Both the position numbers and the translations under genes were made by a program. A DNA stretch of 64,000 nucleotides from NCBI GenBank assembly GCA_017536695.1, contig JAFXGX010000013.1:1-64000 (forward strand). The letters run 5' to 3'. Position 1 is the first letter of the stretch, and the number at the start of each line of letters is the position of its first letter. Source of the stretch: Bacteroidaceae bacterium. Lineage in GTDB: Bacteria > Bacteroidota > Bacteroidia > Bacteroidales > Bacteroidaceae. This document shows positions 36,104-44,200 of this stretch, one piece after another. Below the pieces are notes generated by a model, which saw nothing but the letters and a program-made list of their open reading frames with translations, was not told the origin of the DNA and did not search any database.

Positions 36104-38185
36104 ATGAAAAAGAATCTTATTTATACAGTGACATTCCTTCTTTGCGGGGCTGTTTTCTTCAGTTCTTGCGAAGATATGCTGAATGTCGAGTCAAACCGTG
36201 TAGAGTATGAGTTTGACGATTGGACATTGAACGACTCTGTATATTCTGTCCTGGGTATCTTGAAGTGTGTTCAGGAGGTCGGTGACCGTCAGGTCCTCAT
36301 CAATGAGCTTCGAGGTGACCTTCTCAGCATAAACGAGTCAAAGGCAGTTATTGATGTTCAGGAACTCAGCAAGTCAATCTTCAATGTCGAGACAAACAAG
36401 TATCTCGATGTGAAGGATTACTATGCAATCATCAACAACTGTAACATCTATCTTGCACGCGTAGATACTACTCTCGAGAAGAACAACATCAAACTGATGT
36501 TGCCCGAGTTCGTGGCAGTGAAATCCGTACGTGCATGGACATATATGCAGCTTGCAATCAATTATAACCAGATTCCGTACTTTACCGAGCCTATATTGAC
36601 CCATAGTGCTGCCGAGAAGGTAATGAGCCAGCCGATGCTCACACGTGATGAGGTTATGTCAAAACTTATCGAGGAACTTCTCCCATTTGAGAACCCTGCA
36701 GCTTATCCGATGCCTGCATGGGATTCTGACGGCAAGGTTCTGAAGTTCGGTTATGGCAACAACGGTACAGAGGTCAATACAAAGCAACTTTTTGTCCCTG
36801 TACGCATGCTCCTTGGTGACATGTATCTGTGGAGAGGCCAGGCAGGCGACTACAAGAAGGCAGCTCAGTGCTATTATGACCTTCTTACAGGTGCAAGGAC
36901 CGGTTCTGACGCTGTAAGATACAATGATTACTCTTTTGTTTCAACTCATCATGATGAGGGCGGCAAGAATCCAGACAGTCAGTTCGGTATGCTTTTTACT
37001 ATCAAGAACTTCTCAGCCCTCAGTAATAAGATTTTCACTTTGATACCTTACGCAGCAAGTAAGCTTGACGGAACTACGTCACAGTTGTCTGATGTGTTCT
37101 TGCCGGTAAACACTATCGGTGGTTCTCAGGTGGTAGCTTCTCCAGGTATGATAGGTCTTTCGGAGCGTCAGGTGTACTGCTATCCTACCAAGGATGATAA
37201 TCATATTCAGCCTGGTGACCATATCTACAGCAATGAGGAGAATTTCGAAGTCAAAGGTGACTTGCGTCTTAAGTCTACGACAACCAGCCAGCTTGAGAAT
37301 GATGAGGAGAAAGGTGGAAGTACAGAGTACAAGAACCTGATTGTCAAGTTCAATCTTGAGATGATGCAGGGAGATCTGTATGTTCCCAAGATAACTACAC
37401 CGTACATCCTTCTGGCTCGTCCTGAGCATGCTTATCTCCGTTTTGCCGAGGCTCTTATGGGTCTTGAACGTGAGGGCTATGAAGGTGCTATGGAGCTTGC
37501 CATGAATGTCCTCAAGGTGGGTGTCAAGGAGAATTATTCTATTCTCTTGAATCCTAAATACGACGAGCGTCCCGTGATCAATGCCAAGGGCGACACTGTA
37601 AAAATCTATGAGATTGACAAGGAGAATAATGATACTTTGGGCTTCAAGTACAGAATGGAGAAGTATCTTGTTTCATACACAGACTCTTTAGGATTTGATT
37701 TCAGTGCCGATGATTTCGAGGATAATGCAGGTATCCACTCTCGTGGTTCCGGTGACAGTGAGCATAACAAATATTTCGCTCTTGACAGTATTAACGTTGC
37801 ACGCTACTTCGGTAATACCGAGATGGTTGACAACAAGGAGGTCATAAAAAAGAGCCCTACATATGAGGATTCTGTTCTCTATGTATCTGAGTTAATCCTC
37901 GATGAGATGGCTCTTGAACTTGCTTGGGAGGGTTCGCGTTTCGGTGACCTTGTTCGTGTAGCAACCGCTCTTGGCGATAATGATGTTCTTGCAAAGCGTG
38001 TTGCAGGACGTGCCTTCAACAACAAGGTATCTCATCGCCACCCGGAATTTGAGTACGATGCCGAGCTCTTGTCAAAGATGCAGAATGAGTACAACTGGTA
38101 TCTCCCTCTTCCCGGCGAGGTTGTAGAGCCAGGAAAGGTAGAGGAGACTCCTGAGGATTTCAACCCTTCTGAGGAGCAGGAGTAA
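36104..38185 (+). CDS. SusD/RagB-type lipoprotein 2, long form
   Basis: 693 residues from the ATG at 36104, longer than usual SusD proteins (about 500-600). Signal and lipobox AVFFSSC with Cys about 22, followed by EDMLNVESN. SusD motifs: a TPR helix SVRAWTYMQLAINYNQIPYF, VPVRMLLGDMYLWRGQ, YILLARPEHAYLRFAEALMG, ELAWEGSRFGDLVRVA and NNKVSHRHPEF. The extra length lies in the middle (about 480-600), with acidic inserts, and in a Glu/Pro-rich tail. Lid of SusC 2. Last gene of the locus, followed by a terminator. Confidence 0.9.
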   Translation: MKKNLIYTVTFLLCGAVFFSSCEDMLNVESNRVEYEFDDWTLNDSVYSVLGILKCVQEVGDRQVLINELRGDLLSINESKAVIDVQELSKSIFNVETNKYLDVKDYYAIINNCNIYLARVDTTLEKNNIKLMLPEFVAVKSVRAWTYMQLAINYNQIPYFTEPILTHSAAEKVMSQPMLTRDEVMSKLIEELLPFENPAAYPMPAWDSDGKVLKFGYGNNGTEVNTKQLFVPVRMLLGDMYLWRGQAGDYKKAAQCYYDLLTGARTGSDAVRYNDYSFVSTHHDEGGKNPDSQFGMLFTIKNFSALSNKIFTLIPYAASKLDGTTSQLSDVFLPVNTIGGSQVVASPGMIGLSERQVYCYPTKDDNHIQPGDHIYSNEENFEVKGDLRLKSTTTSQLENDEEKGGSTEYKNLIVKFNLEMMQGDLYVPKITTPYILLARPEHAYLRFAEALMGLEREGYEGAMELAMNVLKVGVKENYSILLNPKYDERPVINAKGDTVKIYEIDKENNDTLGFKYRMEKYLVSYTDSLGFDFSADDFEDNAGIHSRGSGDSEHNKYFALDSINVARYFGNTEMVDNKEVIKKSPTYEDSVLYVSELILDEMALELAWEGSRFGDLVRVATALGDNDVLAKRVAGRAFNNKVSHRHPEFEYDAELLSKMQNEYNWYLPLPGEVVEPGKVEETPEDFNPSEEQE

Positions 38186-38206
38186 TTCAGGATTATTGAT
38201 ATAATG

Positions 38207-38242
38207 TGGATGGGAGGGCTTTGTCTCTCCCATTCCTATTTT
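38207..38242 (+). terminator. Terminator of the fasciclin-SusCD locus
   Basis: GGATGGGAG / CTCCCATTCC stem, then TATTTTA, 22 bases after the SusD 2 stop. Confidence 0.7.
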
Positions 38243-38269
38243 ATAACGCTGTAAAACTGTACGTAAGCT

Positions 38270-38974
38270 ATGAAAAAGATTGTTGTGCTGACTGGTGCGG
38301 GAATGAGCGCAGAAAGCGGCATAAGCACCTTCAGGGGCGCTAACGGGCTATGGGACGAGTATCCTGTAGAGCAGGTGGCAACCCCAGAGGGCTATCGCGC
38401 AAACCCGTCACTTGTCCTTGAGTTTTATAATACCCGGCGCAGGCAGCTGCTGGAAGTAGAGCCTAATGAGGGGCATAAGCTTCTTGCCGGGCTCGAGAGT
38501 GAATTTGATGTTACAGTCGTGACACAGAATGTGGACAACCTGCATGAGCGTGCAGGCTCAACCAAAGTCATTCATCTTCACGGCGAGCTGATGAAGGTCT
38601 GTTCTTCGCGTGAGCCATACAACGAGAAATATATAAAGACTCTCACTCCCGATGAGATTGAGGTCAAGGTCGGTGACCTTGCTGCTGACGGTTCGCAGCT
38701 GCGCCCATTCATTGTATGGTTCGGGGAGGCTGTCCCCAAGATTGAAGATGCCATTGCAGCGCTTGCCGGTGTCGATATATTCATTATAATCGGCACTTCT
38801 CTTAATGTCTATCCTGCAGCAGGCCTGCTGAATTATGTGCCGGCATCCGTCCCTGTATATCTTATTGACCCTAACGAGGTAAACGTTACACGCCAGGGTG
38901 TTACTGTAATACGTAAAGGGGCATCAGAAGGTATGCGTACTCTGATAGATGGATATCTTTCAAAAATAAAATGA
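38270..38974 (+). CDS. Sir2-family NAD-dependent deacylase (class III-like)
   Basis: Removes acyl groups from protein lysines using NAD+, cytoplasmic. 234 residues. NAD site TGAGMSAESGISTFRG (8-23), TQNVDNLHERAG (85-96) and catalytic His104 in HLHGE. Tyr53 and Arg56 form the YxxR pair that marks desuccinylase/demalonylase-type sirtuins such as SIRT5. The zinc-ribbon cysteines are missing: only Cys111 remains in the region after HLHGE, so the small domain must fold without zinc. Transcribed alone after the SusCD terminator. Confidence 0.9.
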   Translation: MKKIVVLTGAGMSAESGISTFRGANGLWDEYPVEQVATPEGYRANPSLVLEFYNTRRRQLLEVEPNEGHKLLAGLESEFDVTVVTQNVDNLHERAGSTKVIHLHGELMKVCSSREPYNEKYIKTLTPDEIEVKVGDLAADGSQLRPFIVWFGEAVPKIEDAIAALAGVDIFIIIGTSLNVYPAAGLLNYVPASVPVYLIDPNEVNVTRQGVTVIRKGASEGMRTLIDGYLSKIK

Positions 38975-39001
38975 TTACAATATTGTAAATATCTTAAGAA
39001 A

Positions 39002-39035
39002 TTTGTTTTTATTTTAAAAAAATGTGTTACATTTG
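39002..39035 (+). promoter_or_regulatory. Promoter of the rubredoxin gene
   Basis: TTTG at 39002-39005, a 22-base spacer, and an exact -7 box TACATTTG at 39028-39035. It leaves a leader of about 115-120 bases. Confidence 0.6.
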
Positions 39036-39042
39036 CAGTGAA

Positions 39043-39111
39043 GGTTCATGCAAGGAGTTGCAATTTCTTGTAAGTTTGTTCTGCCGGATAAGACTTTCAG
39101 GTGCATGAGCC
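39043..39111 (+). other. Folded 5' leader of rubredoxin
   Basis: GGTTCATGC (39043-39051) can pair with GCATGAGCC (39103-39111), enclosing a further 50 bases; AAGGTTCA can alternatively pair with TGAAC (39112-39116). Unusually long leader for a 53-residue protein. No known regulatory RNA recognised. Confidence 0.35.
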
Positions 39112-39158
39112 TGAACTTTATGTACCGCATATTGTTGAACTAAATAAAAACATGGATT

Positions 39159-39320
39159 ATGAAAAAGTATATTTGTACAGTATGTCAGTGGGTGTATGAC
39201 CCCGAGATTGGTGACCCTGAGCAGGGTATCGAACCTGGTGTTGCATTTGAGGACCTCCCCGAGGATTATGTATGCCCACTCTGCGGTGTAGGCAAGGAGG
39301 AATTCGAGGTAGAGGAATAA
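39159..39320 (+). CDS. Rubredoxin
   Basis: 53-residue one-iron electron carrier, cytoplasmic. It is complete: [20 protein letters not shown] at the N-terminus, then [17 protein letters not shown], with the four Cys iron ligands as CxxC (6, 9) and CxxC (39, 42). The aromatic core residues are present. ATG at 39159; another ATG at 39152 is out of frame. Too short for usual length cut-offs, so easily missed. Likely donor to rubrerythrin or other peroxide/oxygen reductases; none is adjacent. Confidence 0.97.
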   Translation: MKKYICTVCQWVYDPEIGDPEQGIEPGVAFEDLPEDYVCPLCGVGKEEFEVEE

Positions 39321-39334
39321 TAATTATCCTTCAT

Positions 39335-39386
39335 ACACAGATAAAGCGGTCAGCGTTTCAACGCTGACCGCTTTATCTGTTGTGTA
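39335..39386. terminator. Bidirectional terminator between rubredoxin and the CotH-type gene
   Basis: An 18-bp stem (AGATAAAGCGGTCAGCG / CGCTGACCGCTTTATCT) with a 5-base loop and further pairing outward. It is shared by two convergent genes. Confidence 0.85.
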
Positions 39387-39392
39387 TCCATA

Positions 39393-42300
39393 TCAATATA
39401 CAACTACCTTCTCCCCGTTCACGATGTATACGCCCTGGGGAACCTCTATCCTGGATGTGCCCTCCTTGGCGTTGAGTTTGTGCACGAGGCGTCCGTCAAC
39501 AGAATATACTGCAATTTCCTGTGCTTTGAGTGTGGTTACCGTTATGCACTCTCCACCCTTGACGGAATATGTCGCATATGTGCTTCCGACAGATGTCGCC
39601 TGAGTGAACGAAACAGTGCTGTTCTCAAGGCGCACCTCGTCGTTGTTGGCATCGACGGCGTAGATGTTGCTCAGAACGAGTTTGCGGGCATCCTCCTCAA
39701 TCACGTCGTTGGTGCTTACCGTCAGCTTCGCTATTATCTCATCGCCTGTGCCGAACTCGCTGTTGTCATTGAGGTAGGCGACAACCCTGAAGTTGTTCAT
39801 GTCTTTCTGGGTATATGTCAACGGGCATTCAACGTCGCCTATGGTAACATCGTAGATATCGAATCCGTCAGGTATGGCAATATCGAACTGTAATGCCGAG
39901 TATGTCTCGTTGCTGCCGCTTGAGAGAACCAATGGAATATTCTGTTCCTCTCCCAACTGAGCCTCGAAATCGTTTGCGGCAAGCATGCCTTCGCCCGCAG
40001 GGGTGCTGTACCAGTACATTGATGAGGGAGCGTCATTGTCAAGTATAAGCGTAGCCGTTGCATTGGCATCGCTTGCACCGATGCTGCCGTCTCCGTCCAC
40101 ATCGGCCTTGCCCTCGTGGAATGCCTTGTGCGTCTCGCCGTTTAGGTAGGCAGTTATAAGTGCCACGTCATGCACTGTAACCACGTCATTGCAGTTGACA
40201 TCGCCTGTAAGAGGGTGCATGATTTCGTCGATATTATACTCTGTAAGGTTACCCTTGATGAAATTCGCACGCTCCTCGACCCACTGTTTTGCGCGCTCCT
40301 TGTCATCCTCACTGAATCCTGTTCCCCACGCGTAGACATTGTTCTCGAATGAACTCTTGGCATAGTTGTAGTAGCTGTCGATATAATCCTTAAGTTCTTC
40401 AATAGAGTTGTTCTGCATGAACTCCTTCCATACCATGTAGTAGTACTTCCTGAATATCTCGGTATTGGTCATGTCCATCCAGAATCTGTATGCTTCCATT
40501 GAAGTCTTTATTACACTTGATGTGGCACCGCTATAGCAGTATGAGTAACTGTTTTCGTAGCCGAAACCCCAGTCGAAGTCCCACAGCGGTCCGAAAGCTA
40601 TCTTGCCGTTGGGGTCACTCTCATCCTTATGGTAGTATGTGCTCTTCGGGTGGTTAATCTCCTGGTTGAGGACAAGGTCATTTGCAAGGAAGAAACGTGC
40701 TGTCGCCTCAACGTCAAGTACTTCCTCAAGACCGCTGAGGTTTTTCACAGCCTGCTGCATGGCCCTGCAATCCTCAATGATTCGGTTCTGGCGCTCCTCG
40801 GCAACATCGTCCGTGTAGTCTTCAAGGTCGGGCTCTGCTATCTTCAATGGCAGGTTGTACACACCGTTCCTGTATATCGGTTCATCTGCACTGCCATATG
40901 TGTCAAGCTCCACAAGGTAACCGAGCTCTTCATCAATGTCAACACTGTTGTTCGCCATACCCACTTTCTCAGTAAACATGTAGCTTCCCATGTACCTGCC
41001 GTTCATGTATAGCTCGACAGGTATTATGTGGTTGGTGTATTTGGCTTCTGCCATCTGGCCAATTTTCATTGCAATGGCATTTGCCATAAGTGAACCTGTC
41101 TGCGCATTCGCCAGCAACACCCAGCTCTTGCCTTTTGTAAGACCGAACGGTTTTACCTTTTCTGCAAACTTCAGGCGATAAGGTTTCTTGCTATGTCCCC
41201 ATGATGAGTTGCCTCGACCCTTGATGTCGACCGAGTCTTCGAATGCTTCGTACAGCCCGTTTCCTGTAATTCGGAAATTCGCATGCAGGTAGTAATCTTT
41301 GCTTGTCACGAACTCTCCGCCGTCAATGTCAATGTCAATACGTGGAACGGTCTGGAACTTCTCGGCAAGCCATTCTACTTCTACATTATATTTTCTGCCG
41401 AACGGTATACGGCGGTTCTCATACAGGGCGTCCTGTATCTTTTCGGGTTCCTTGCTCTCGCCTGTTATGACCTTGTAAAGACGTAGCTCGGACAAGACAA
41501 AATGGTTCTTTGCATTCTCTCCTCTGGTCTGCAGTATCCTTAACCTTGAATAACTGTCGCCAAGTGATATTATGGGCGATGTATACTCCTGTCCACCTCC
41601 TCCGGTAGGCATGCCGTCCTTGGTGCCGAGTGTGTGTACCAATGTCCAAATGTTGCCGTCGATACTTGCGTAGATTTCCCACTCAAGCGGGTTGTAGTTG
41701 TTCTGTGGTCTGCACTTGTAGTATAACTGAATCTCTTCCAATTGCTCGGGCAGGTCAATCTCTATGTATGTGTTTATGTTCAGTGTGGCATTGTTAGCGC
41801 TGCCCCATGTCGAGTGGAATATTGTGTTCTCATCCCCGTCAAGAAGGCTGGCAAGGCTCTCGCTCTCATATTGCGATGCCTTGTTGGTAGAGAGCATATC
41901 TGCTGTCAGCTGAACCTCTACGCTCTCTCCGCTGACAACAGGCTCGCTCCAAAGCTCATCCTGTACCTTGATGCGTTTTACGATGTTATATCCGGGATAT
42001 GTGACATTGTATGTGACCCTGTCTGCAAAGCTCTGTCGTGTCTCCTTGCTTACTTGCAGAACTGTATCAACATATGCCACGGCCCTCTCATCGCTCAGCT
42101 GGAAACTTGCTGTGAGCCATTTGCCTATGGCATTGAGGCTGAAGTGCATGGTTGGCGTAACGCTCGTAGCGATGGCATCCACGTTAAGGTTCGGGTTGTA
42201 CTTGTTGTTGAATTTGAACGATGTCATTGTGGGCAGTAACGGCTCTACAAGTGAACAACTGTCATACTCTTCCTTTGTGTAATACATTGCATCACCATCC

Positions 42301-44078
42301 TTTATGGGGAAATATAGTATGCCGTTCTTTTCATAGTAGTTGCCGTCGAGTGCAGCAAGGTCATATGCGTCTATATCCCCATTGGAGAGATATACATATA
42401 CAATATCCTTTTCAGCCTCTTCGCTGTCACCGCTATCTCCGTTGCCGCCCGATTCCTTTACCTTAGTCGATTCGAATGTTGCAATATCTGTTTCCAGCTG
42501 TTCAAAGATTGATTCATATTGCTCTGCCGTGTGTACTCCTGCTGCAGCTTTTGCAGCCGAGATTGCAAGCATAATGCCGTCAAGTATTGATTTTGAACTT
42601 TCGGGGTATGTACCTTCCTGGTATGGGTAACTGCTGTATGTGGCATTCGATTTAAGTTCGGTTGCACGGCGCTCATATTGTTTGAGTCCTGCTGCCATAT
42701 ATCTTGACAGTGCCACAAGCAGTGCCGACTGTGCTGTCTCAACGTCGGAGAATTTGTTGACAGAGCCTATAGTATTGCGTGTATCTGATATTGCTGTTTG
42801 CAGGGCCGCATCCTCTCCTTCCGTGCAGTCACCGCCAAAATTCCCATATTCCGACAGATAACTCTCACTTTTGTCTATAATAGGTTTCAACGTGTTCTGA
42901 GCATAACTCGGCAACGAGAACATGAGATTCTCAACTGTAGAACCGTCAAGTTCGGCCTTGTATATTTCCCAACCGAAATCAATGGGCAATGAATAGCCCT
43001 TGGTGTAATCCTTGTTCTCGAGTGCGGTCTTGTGTTCGAGATCGAATGTCTTCATCTTTGAGTCGACTCCGTCACGCATTTCTGCCCCTACATACAGTGT
43101 CTGCTCGCCATTGGTGTTCTCTCCTTTGTAACACAGCTCAAATTTGCCGTTGTCGGTTGGCGTGATGCTTACATATGCTGCATTGCTAAGTGATTCTGTG
43201 CTGTATTGCCATCCGTTCTGCCCATTGTACTGGCTGGCCGAGTTGTCCAGATATTTCCCTGAAACCGGCCAATAGATTATGTAGCGTTCAGTATCAACAG
43301 GAATCAGCTGCATTACGTTCTTTACAGTTGCTTCAATATCGCCCTCCTCTGCATTCCGCATGTACAGAGGACCGCTGCCTGTGTATGTGGTGCCGTTGGC
43401 TGCAGTGAAGGACTTTACGGCATTGCTCTTCAATACAAAGAGTTGCTTTTCTGCTTTAAGTTCCTGTGCTGTGGTTACGGCATCGCCCAATACAAACTCA
43501 TCACCGACAGATACAGGGACATAGTCAGTGCCAAGTGTTATGGCAACCTTTGTCGGGGAGTTCTTGGGTTCGCCAAAACGTGTAGCCCATTCTATCGAGA
43601 AGGAATCGGTACTCCTCTCCAATGCGAGTTCCACATAGTGATATTCGGTAACAGGGCTGTCGGCGGTCCACATTGAGTGAAAATATGATTTATAGTCATC
43701 ATCGGATAAGGCCGGAAGACCATCACCGTCTTTTACATACGACAAGGTATTATGGTCAGCATTTGATGATGCCGTGTAGGCTATTGCATTTCCCTCCTTG
43801 TCAAACACCTTGAGTTCCGATAGGGCAAAGATGACGTTGTTCCCGTTTGGCGCCTCGTTATTGATAGTTTCCAGCACAGTAATACGAATTTTATCGGTAT
43901 CTGTACCTGGTTCAATCAATGATGAAACGAAACTATAGTATCCATCGTAATCGACATCACCCATTGCTAAACCGGGCAATCCGTCTGCATTGCTCAAGAC
44001 CTTGCTCCACTCCTGTGCGTTGATGCCGGTGAATGTCGCCAAAGATAAGATTGCGGAAAGTAAGATTTTTTTCATCAT
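39393..44078 (-). CDS. Large T9SS-exported CotH-kinase/discoidin protein with dockerin- and cohesin-like modules
   Basis: 1561 residues. Signal peptide 1-22. The N-terminal part (about 23-740) is beta-rich and unassigned. A discoidin-like F5/8 type C module (about 770-890) has DENTIFHSTWG and WEIYASIDGNIWTLVHTLG. A CotH-like kinase domain (about 940-1250) has DIKGRGNSSWGHSKKPYRLKF, with the metal-binding core in GPLWDFDWGFG. A dockerin-type Ca2+ pair follows (GDVNCNDVVTVHDVALI, KADVDGDGSIGASDA, about 1298-1350), then a cohesin-like beta module (about 1361-1495) and a type A T9SS sorting domain (about 1496-1561, IAVYSVDGRLVHKL and GVYIVNGEKVVVY). Likely surface-bound. Role of the CotH activity here unknown. 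Confidence 0.85.
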   Translation of the reverse strand: MMKKILLSAILSLATFTGINAQEWSKVLSNADGLPGLAMGDVDYDGYYSFVSSLIEPGTDTDKIRITVLETINNEAPNGNNVIFALSELKVFDKEGNAIAYTASSNADHNTLSYVKDGDGLPALSDDDYKSYFHSMWTADSPVTEYHYVELALERSTDSFSIEWATRFGEPKNSPTKVAITLGTDYVPVSVGDEFVLGDAVTTAQELKAEKQLFVLKSNAVKSFTAANGTTYTGSGPLYMRNAEEGDIEATVKNVMQLIPVDTERYIIYWPVSGKYLDNSASQYNGQNGWQYSTESLSNAAYVSITPTDNGKFELCYKGENTNGEQTLYVGAEMRDGVDSKMKTFDLEHKTALENKDYTKGYSLPIDFGWEIYKAELDGSTVENLMFSLPSYAQNTLKPIIDKSESYLSEYGNFGGDCTEGEDAALQTAISDTRNTIGSVNKFSDVETAQSALLVALSRYMAAGLKQYERRATELKSNATYSSYPYQEGTYPESSKSILDGIMLAISAAKAAAGVHTAEQYESIFEQLETDIATFESTKVKESGGNGDSGDSEEAEKDIVYVYLSNGDIDAYDLAALDGNYYEKNGILYFPIKDGDAMYYTKEEYDSCSLVEPLLPTMTSFKFNNKYNPNLNVDAIATSVTPTMHFSLNAIGKWLTASFQLSDERAVAYVDTVLQVSKETRQSFADRVTYNVTYPGYNIVKRIKVQDELWSEPVVSGESVEVQLTADMLSTNKASQYESESLASLLDGDENTIFHSTWGSANNATLNINTYIEIDLPEQLEEIQLYYKCRPQNNYNPLEWEIYASIDGNIWTLVHTLGTKDGMPTGGGGQEYTSPIISLGDSYSRLRILQTRGENAKNHFVLSELRLYKVITGESKEPEKIQDALYENRRIPFGRKYNVEVEWLAEKFQTVPRIDIDIDGGEFVTSKDYYLHANFRITGNGLYEAFEDSVDIKGRGNSSWGHSKKPYRLKFAEKVKPFGLTKGKSWVLLANAQTGSLMANAIAMKIGQMAEAKYTNHIIPVELYMNGRYMGSYMFTEKVGMANNSVDIDEELGYLVELDTYGSADEPIYRNGVYNLPLKIAEPDLEDYTDDVAEERQNRIIEDCRAMQQAVKNLSGLEEVLDVEATARFFLANDLVLNQEINHPKSTYYHKDESDPNGKIAFGPLWDFDWGFGYENSYSYCYSGATSSVIKTSMEAYRFWMDMTNTEIFRKYYYMVWKEFMQNNSIEELKDYIDSYYNYAKSSFENNVYAWGTGFSEDDKERAKQWVEERANFIKGNLTEYNIDEIMHPLTGDVNCNDVVTVHDVALITAYLNGETHKAFHEGKADVDGDGSIGASDANATATLILDNDAPSSMYWYSTPAGEGMLAANDFEAQLGEEQNIPLVLSSGSNETYSALQFDIAIPDGFDIYDVTIGDVECPLTYTQKDMNNFRVVAYLNDNSEFGTGDEIIAKLTVSTNDVIEEDARKLVLSNIYAVDANNDEVRLENSTVSFTQATSVGSTYATYSVKGGECITVTTLKAQEIAVYSVDGRLVHKLNAKEGTSRIEVPQGVYIVNGEKVVVY

Positions 44079-44108
44079 ATTGCGGTATTATTATATTTGT
44101 GAGTACAG

Positions 44109-44127
44109 GGTTTATCCTTAAAGGATA
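44109..44127. promoter_or_regulatory. 19-base palindrome upstream of the CotH-type gene
   Basis: TTTATCCTTAAAGGATAAA is symmetrical around its centre, 31 bases upstream of the start. It could be an operator or a leader hairpin. Confidence 0.35.
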
Positions 44128-44142
44128 AAGGTCCATTTTTGC

Positions 44143-44182
44143 AAAGAAACGAAATATAACAATAATTACAAAGGATTTCGTT
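44143..44182 (-). terminator. Possible terminator after the GATase-M19 gene
   Basis: On the minus strand AACGAAAT and ATTTCGTT can pair around a 17-base loop, followed by CTTTG. Weak stem, moderate confidence. Confidence 0.35.
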
Positions 44183-44200
44183 TTTTTTGTATAGTTGTGA

